Of a DNA stretch of 23,885 nucleotides, positions 19,255 through 23,885 are shown piece after piece. Origin of the DNA: Chytriomyces cf. hyalinus JEL632 (taxonomy: Eukaryota; Chytridiomycota; Chytridiomycetes; Chytridiales; Chytriomycetaceae); the NCBI GenBank assembly GCA_025435555.1, contig JAIWWG010000182.1:1-23885 (forward strand), read 5' to 3'. A model generated the notes under the pieces. The model saw only the letters and a program-made list of their open reading frames with translations, did not search any database and was not told the DNA's origin. The number at the start of each line of letters is the position of its first letter. The first letter of the stretch is position 1. The position numbers and the translations under genes are program-made.

Positions 19255-19260
19255 AATAAA
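19255..19260 (+). terminator. Polyadenylation signal AATAAA of the M13 gene
   Basis: AATAAA within TGTGGGAATAAA, about 50 nt after the stop codon. The same TGTGGGAATAAA recurs after the F-box/ankyrin gene at 21204-21215. Confidence 0.5.
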
Positions 19261-19410
19261 GAATGACTCCAATCATGATGTTGTGGGTGGCCATGCAAAA
19301 ATAACTGCGCAGTGAAGTAGAATACGCTGGTTGCTGCTCCTGATAAATTGGTAAAGGAATCCTGCGAAGTTAAAATCATTGGAAGTAAATAAAATATCGG
19401 AAACAAAAAC

Positions 19411-21144
19411 ATGCTTGACTCGGATCCGTTCACTGTCGACGGACAGACCGAGAGCAGATGGTGTGGCAGCACGATTGGTTTCCTTTTTATCCTTTCCCAC
19501 ACTGAGACTAACGTCAATCCCAGGTCCCCTCTCCAGTCCCTGCCCATCGAAGTCACAAAGCTGATCGTTCTGTACTTGCCCATCGACAAGCATCTCATGA
19601 GTGTGGCACTGTCTGCACGCACATTCTCTTGCATCCTCCTCAACGACTGGAGTTTTTCGAAAAGGCTCCTGAACACCCGCACAACGAAAAACTTTTACGA
19701 TAACATTAGAACTCTGCGCCATCGTTTGCCGCTATCATTCGTGTCAGCCTTATTTCACAATGCCTTTGAAGTCCGAACTCTTGACTGGAATCACAAGAAG
19801 CACATTCTTGACTTCAGTACCTCGATGGGGGCATCCAGCTTGGAGACGATGGCAGCGTATCTGTGTGAATCGCTTCCAAAGAATGCGCTGCCCGATCTGC
19901 TGGAATGGATATGCAAGTGGAGGACTGATTGGCCAATGCAGACTTTGCTTACAGTGGTCAAAAGGTATCCAAACATACCGACTCCGTATGGTTTCATGAA
20001 TAAGGCTCTGTTTAATTCGTGGAAGGAGATCGTCAAGATTATGGTGGACGGTGGATGGGATGTCTCTGCACACAATTACGAAGCAATTGTGTATGCCATC
20101 AACCAGGATGACTGCGAGATGATGAAAATCTTGCTGCAAGATCATCGTGTGGATCTATCAGTGCATGACTATGTCTTTTGCCAAAGAGCAAAGTCTTTGG
20201 CAATGGCCGAAATACTCTTTTCCGACAAGAGAATTCCAAATGGCGAGTTCTTGAAATCAATCGCTCGCGGGGATGCCGAAGCGGTAACCAACTATCTCGC
20301 TGTATCCGAAGTAAAGCTTAGCAACATCAAAACACTGTGCCAGTCCGTTGCGGTCCAGTTTCACCAGAACACCATCCTTCAACTCCTTCGTGACATTGAG
20401 CAGTTGAAGCCTGGCTCCGCTGATCAAATCAAGTTGCTTGAGAGGGCTGCCTTGTCCAAGAAGTGGACAGCTTTTCAGACTATCGTTGACAATGACCAAT
20501 TCGATCCTTGCGCGAATGATTGGAAAATCTTGAGCATACTGTCAAATGCGTGGGTTTATATGCCTTCCTATCATGAACCACTCATAGCATTTACATCTAA
20601 AGAGAGAGTGAGGCAACTTATGGGGCAGCATCAAAAGTGGGAGTTTCTTCTTGAAAACGCCATTGGCCATCGCAATCACCCGTTGTTGGAATTTGTCCTC
20701 AAACAGGCAGGCTCTGACGTTAATGTCAATTCTCCGCAAGTGATCAAAACGGCAATGAAAGTTGGCACTGCCACTGAGGATTCCTGCCGAATTTTTAACC
20801 GCTTAGCCAGGCACAAGTCATTTCAAACAGTTGTTGATGCGGATGCGTCTATTCTTCTCAAAGTCATGATACGGCATCGCGAGTACCTTTCAAGCTTCCT
20901 TCTGTCAAAGAAGCAGAAATTCTTCTCTGTTGCATTCCTTCAGAAAACCTTTGATGAAGGCTGCCGGCTTCATTACACAGGCTCGGCCTTTCTTGCATGT
21001 CATCCAAAGATTCAAGTCAGCCACGAGCAGGCCAAGACTGTGGAGTTTCTCTTGTATGGTGATCCAAAACACTGCGATTTAGATGATTGCAAGCAATGTC
21101 GCTTTAATGTCGCATGTCGTTTGGTCCCTGACCACATGATATAA
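19411..21144 (+). CDS. F-box/ankyrin-like repeat protein, single exon, 577 aa
   Basis: Probable SCF substrate receptor. An F-box lies near residues 38-80: SPLQSLPIEVTKLIVLYLP, then LMSVALSARTFS. The middle (about 195-310) has helical pairs that look like diverged ankyrin repeats: EIVKIMVDGGWDVSAHNYEA, then DCEMMKILLQDHRVDLSVHD, then MAEILFSDKRIPNGEF, then GDAEAVTNYLA. More such units follow to about 520. The last 30 residues carry a cysteine cluster, HCDLDDCKQCRFNVAC (C-x4-C-x2-C-x5-C), which could bind metal. The ATG at 19411 is the first Met of a long open frame. The F-box differs from that of the gene at 12948, so the two are separate families. A broken tandem copy follows. Neither repeat type nor substrate can be fixed from sequence alone. 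Confidence 0.8.
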   Translation: MLDSDPFTVDGQTESRWCGSTIGFLFILSHTETNVNPRSPLQSLPIEVTKLIVLYLPIDKHLMSVALSARTFSCILLNDWSFSKRLLNTRTTKNFYDNIRTLRHRLPLSFVSALFHNAFEVRTLDWNHKKHILDFSTSMGASSLETMAAYLCESLPKNALPDLLEWICKWRTDWPMQTLLTVVKRYPNIPTPYGFMNKALFNSWKEIVKIMVDGGWDVSAHNYEAIVYAINQDDCEMMKILLQDHRVDLSVHDYVFCQRAKSLAMAEILFSDKRIPNGEFLKSIARGDAEAVTNYLAVSEVKLSNIKTLCQSVAVQFHQNTILQLLRDIEQLKPGSADQIKLLERAALSKKWTAFQTIVDNDQFDPCANDWKILSILSNAWVYMPSYHEPLIAFTSKERVRQLMGQHQKWEFLLENAIGHRNHPLLEFVLKQAGSDVNVNSPQVIKTAMKVGTATEDSCRIFNRLARHKSFQTVVDADASILLKVMIRHREYLSSFLLSKKQKFFSVAFLQKTFDEGCRLHYTGSAFLACHPKIQVSHEQAKTVEFLLYGDPKHCDLDDCKQCRFNVACRLVPDHMI

Positions 21145-21209
21145 TACTTGCTGGTATGTTATGATGCGCTTGTTTGTTGGTCGGTGGGTCTGTCTGCGTT
21201 GAATGTGGG

Positions 21210-21215
21210 AATAAA
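21210..21215 (+). terminator. Polyadenylation signal AATAAA of the F-box/ankyrin gene
   Basis: AATAAA about 65 nt after the stop, inside a GGTGGGT..TGTGGGAATAAA stretch resembling the M13 gene's 3' flank. Confidence 0.4.
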
Positions 21216-21271
21216 TTTGGTAAAGAAATCCGCGTAAACTTAAATCCTATGGAAGGAAATAAAATATCTGA

Positions 21272-22948
21272 ATGGATCTGGTCATTGTTGACGAACAGAC
21301 GAGACAACACGATGGTGGGACGCACGATCAGTTTCTGTTTACACTTTCCCACGCTGCATCTGACATCACTGCCAGGTCCCCACTCCAGTCCCTGCCTGTC
21401 GAAATCATTCGGATGATTGTGCATCTCATGAGTGTGGCACTATCTGCGCGCACATTCTCTTGCATCCTCAACGACTGGAGCTTTTCGAAAAGGCACTTGA
21501 ACACCCGCGCAACAAACGAAATTTTACCGCAAGATCAAAACTCTGCGCCATCGTTTGCCGCTATCATATGTATCAGCGTTGTTTCAAACTGCCTTTGACG
21601 ACCAAAATCTTGACTGGGCCCACAAGAAATACATCCTTGGCTTCAGTGCCTCGATGGAGCCATCCAACTTGGAGATGATATCAGCGTATCTGTGCAAGAA
21701 TCTTCAAAAGGATTCGCTTTTTTATCTGCTGGACTGGCTGTGCACTTGGACATCTTGGTCGAAGCAGAGTGCGCTTGAAGTAGTCACAAGATATCCACGC
21801 CTACCCACCCCGCATGGTTTTATAGAACAGGCAGTGAAACTCGGGTGGAAGAAAGTGGTGCAGATTTTGGTGGACGGTGGATGGGATGTCTCCGCGATAC
21901 ATGGACTTCTTGGCAAAACTATCATGAGCAATGACTGCGAGATGGTGGCGATATTGCTCCAAGATGGTCGTGTGGATCTATCGGTGCACGATTATATGTT
22001 GTGTCAATCATTTGCGTCGCTGGAGATGGCAGAAACTCTCTTTGCTGACACGCGCATTCCAAATAGCGAATTCTTGGTTTCCATATCGCAAGGGGATGTT
22101 GAAGGCGTGACAAACTACCTCGCCCTATCTGAGGGAAACCTCAGCAGCAGCAGCATTACAGCGCTGTGTTTGTTCCTCGCAGTCAGCTTCAACCATAGTG
22201 CCATCCTCACAGTCCTTCTTGAAAATGAGCAGTTTCAGCGTAATTCCTTCGAAATCCGTGTCTTGCTGGGGAAGCGCGATATATTTCACGCGTTCTTCAA
22301 TGAGGACCAATATGACCTTTGCACGACCAATTGGTTCATTCTTCAAATGCTGTCAAACAGGTGCAGGTTTAATGCTCCAAGCCTTGCGTTGTTCAAAATG
22401 TTCACATCTGAAGCAAAGTGAGACGTGCTATGGGTCAGCATCAAAAATGGGAGTTCCTGGTTAAAATGGCCTTTCTCCTTGAAAGTCACGTGCTGTTGGA
22501 ATATGTCCTGACACAAGAAGGCACTGGTTTCAATGTCAATGCTCCAAAAGCAATCCGAGTGGCGCCACTATCTGTAAATCAAAAGGTACACCAAATGTTG
22601 GACGATCTGGCCAGCCGCGAATTGTTTCAACCACTACTTGATGAGGAACCGCGCCCTCTTCTTAGTGTCTTGAAGGATCCTAGCGAACCCATCACAAACT
22701 ACGTTCTCTCAAAAGAGCAGAAATTCTTCTCCCGTCTCCTACCTCCAGAGAACTTTTGATGAGGGCTGCCGGCTTCATTGCAGAGGTTCCACTTTGGTTC
22801 TGTTCGTCGTCCCGAGATCCGAGTCAGTGACCAGCAAGCCAAAACGGTGGATTTCCTCATGAACGGGGATCCAAAAGACTGTGATCTGGATGATTGTGAG
22901 CAATGTCATCTCAATCGCAAATATCATAGCAACTACAACAGACTGTAA
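21272..22948 (+). pseudogene. Frameshifted tandem copy of the F-box/ankyrin gene
   Basis: It aligns along its whole length with the gene at 19411, from MDLVIVDEQTRQHD to a homologous Cys-rich end (DCDLDDCEQCH). Defects: an in-frame loss of about 7 codons removing LYLPIDK-equivalent residues of the F-box; one extra base near 21520 (frame resumes as FYRKIKTLRHRLP); one missing base near 22421, where the frame otherwise stops after TSEAK; one extra base near 22735, before TFDEGCRLH; and two extra bases near 22795. The largest intact piece, 21555-22421 (288 codons), covers the ankyrin-like part and could still be translated. Upstream sequence (GGTAAAG, AATAAAATATC) is also shared. Several independent breaks make sequencing error unlikely as the only cause. 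Confidence 0.88.
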
Positions 22949-23145
22949 TTCTTGTTTTTGGAGAGGTCGTGTTGATGCAATATATTGTCCCTCATTGAAG
23001 ATTCATAACAAACCGATAGAATGAAGACCTCCCAGTCTAACGCGTATTATTCTTCAGTCAGGTGTAACCTTAGTTTGCCAATCTTGGCAAAACTTGGAGT
23101 GGTAAATTGATGTACTAAATTATGGCAATTTTTAGATGTTTTCAA
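22949..23145. other. Short spacer before tRNA-Thr
   Basis: AT-rich DNA, no gene seen. Confidence 0.5.
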
Positions 23146-23217
23146 GCCTCAGTGGCGTAGCGGTAGCGCGTCTCCCTAGTAAGGAGAAGGTCATCAGTTC
23201 AATCCTGGTCTGAGGCA
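23146..23217 (+). tRNA. tRNA-Thr (anticodon AGT)
   Basis: A 72-nt cloverleaf. Acceptor strands GCCTCAG and CTGAGGC pair over 7 bp, with discriminator A at 23217. The anticodon stem TCTCC/GGAGA encloses loop CTAGTAA, with anticodon AGT at 23178-23180, which reads ACT (A34 would be edited to inosine). The T arm has AGTTCAATCCT. There is no intron. A TTTTTT terminator is at 23221-23226. Confidence 0.97.
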
Positions 23218-23331
23218 CACTTTTTTAACTTTTTGCACGAGACAAATGCATGCTTCCGCCTGTGCAGACATTTTATTTCACAGTTCTTCATTTGAATACT
23301 GCTCATCAGTTTTCGCATGGATTATTGGGTC

Positions 23332-23885
23332 TCAGAACTTGACCTTGAATCGCTCTACCGATCCACCCGTTGTTGCCCCGATGCTCCATTGCGAACTCCT
23401 TTCACTTCTCTCAGAGCTTTCCTGGATTCCTATATCCTCTTCTGCACTGAGGATTGTTTCTGAAGGCAGCACCACCGAATCCTCATCCTTCTTGATAGAA
23501 TCTGTACCTCCCGTCACCGACTCTAGCGCATCATGCAGTGGACTTGGAAACAGCGGTTTACAAGACTTGATGTGTTTCTTGATGCTTTTGCCGGATTTGA
23601 ATGATGAGATGCTTGCTACCGAATCGGACCTTCTTTCTGTGTGGTTTGCAGAGAAAGATTCAGAAGCGCGTTCTCTTGGACTTGGTTGAGTTTGTTCAGG
23701 TTCTAGGTTCGATTGGTGAAGGTCCAGTTTCGACGGGGTTCTTGAAGAGGATTGCAGGTTTATGAAGGACCGACTCAATCCCGCCGTCGCAGCATCAAAC
23801 GAACGACTCTTGCTGCCAACAAGCGATCCTTTCGGTGAAATCTTGACACAATCCAAAGACCCATTTCGCGATAAATTCGACCGCG
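23332..23885 (-). CDS. Partial Ser-rich hypothetical protein, C-terminus
   Basis: The frame is open from the right edge to the stop at 23332, giving the last 183 residues; the N-terminus lies outside the window. The piece is low-complexity and rich in Ser, Lys and Glu (SVASISSFKSGKSIKKHIK, QESSERSERSSQWS), ends ERFKVKF, and is probably disordered and phosphorylated. There is no domain by which to name it. A TTG or other internal codon is not needed as a start because the frame continues to the edge. The lack of stops over 184 codons and the repeated Ser-basic pattern support coding. Confidence 0.6.
   Translation of the reverse strand, partial: RSNLSRNGSLDCVKISPKGSLVGSKSRSFDAATAGLSRSFINLQSSSRTPSKLDLHQSNLEPEQTQPSPRERASESFSANHTERRSDSVASISSFKSGKSIKKHIKSCKPLFPSPLHDALESVTGGTDSIKKDEDSVVLPSETILSAEEDIGIQESSERSERSSQWSIGATTGGSVERFKVKF

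Noticed and set aside
1-23885. CRISPR array, intact transposon or bacterial-type operon
   Set aside because: No regularly spaced repeats, transposase or reverse transcriptase motifs, or terminal repeats were seen; the gene style is eukaryotic throughout.

Overview
The window is eukaryotic nuclear DNA. It has short spliceosomal introns (mostly 53-83 nt, GT..AG, often with a CTAAT or CTGAT branch-like site), two pol III tRNA genes, and AATAAA signals just after stop codons. Compact intron-rich genes, a fungal-type OPT transporter, a PTC7-type mitochondrial phosphatase and small F-box gene families suggest an early-diverging (chytrid-like) fungus. That placement is inference; there is no rRNA or other marker to fix it.

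Layout. 1-172 (-): 5' end of an unrecognised gene running off the left edge. 876-947 (+): tRNA-Glu(CTC). 1244-3683 (-): OPT oligopeptide transporter in 4 exons with two apparent one-base frameshifts. 3684-4784: repeat-rich intergenic DNA sharing a diverged segment with the region at about 217-308. 4785-5799 (-): Ser/Pro-rich unknown protein in 2 exons. 6103-10759 (+): a 17-exon gene for a 1225-residue CPSF_A/MMS1_N protein (DDB1/RSE1/CPSF160 superfamily), recovered only by joining many short exons. 10760-12947: 2.2 kb without a recognisable gene, holding a 28-bp direct repeat and a strong G-quadruplex motif. 12948-14081 (+): single-exon F-box gene, followed by a decayed tandem copy at 14466-15060. 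15113-16543 (-): 5-exon PTC7-like PP2C phosphatase with a mitochondrial-type leader. 16778-19203 (+): 3-exon M13 metallopeptidase. 19411-21144 (+): F-box/ankyrin-like gene, then a tandem copy at 21272-22948 broken by at least four frameshifts. 23146-23217 (+): tRNA-Thr(AGT). 23332-23885 (-): C-terminal part of a Ser-rich protein running off the right edge.

The genes do not form one pathway. Two head-to-head pairs (Ser/Pro-rich protein with CPSF_A protein; PTC7 with M13 peptidase) have short shared promoter regions. The right half shows birth and death of F-box genes: two unrelated F-box families each have one intact member and one decaying tandem copy beside it. I see no operon-like or defence-like system, CRISPR array, or intact transposon.
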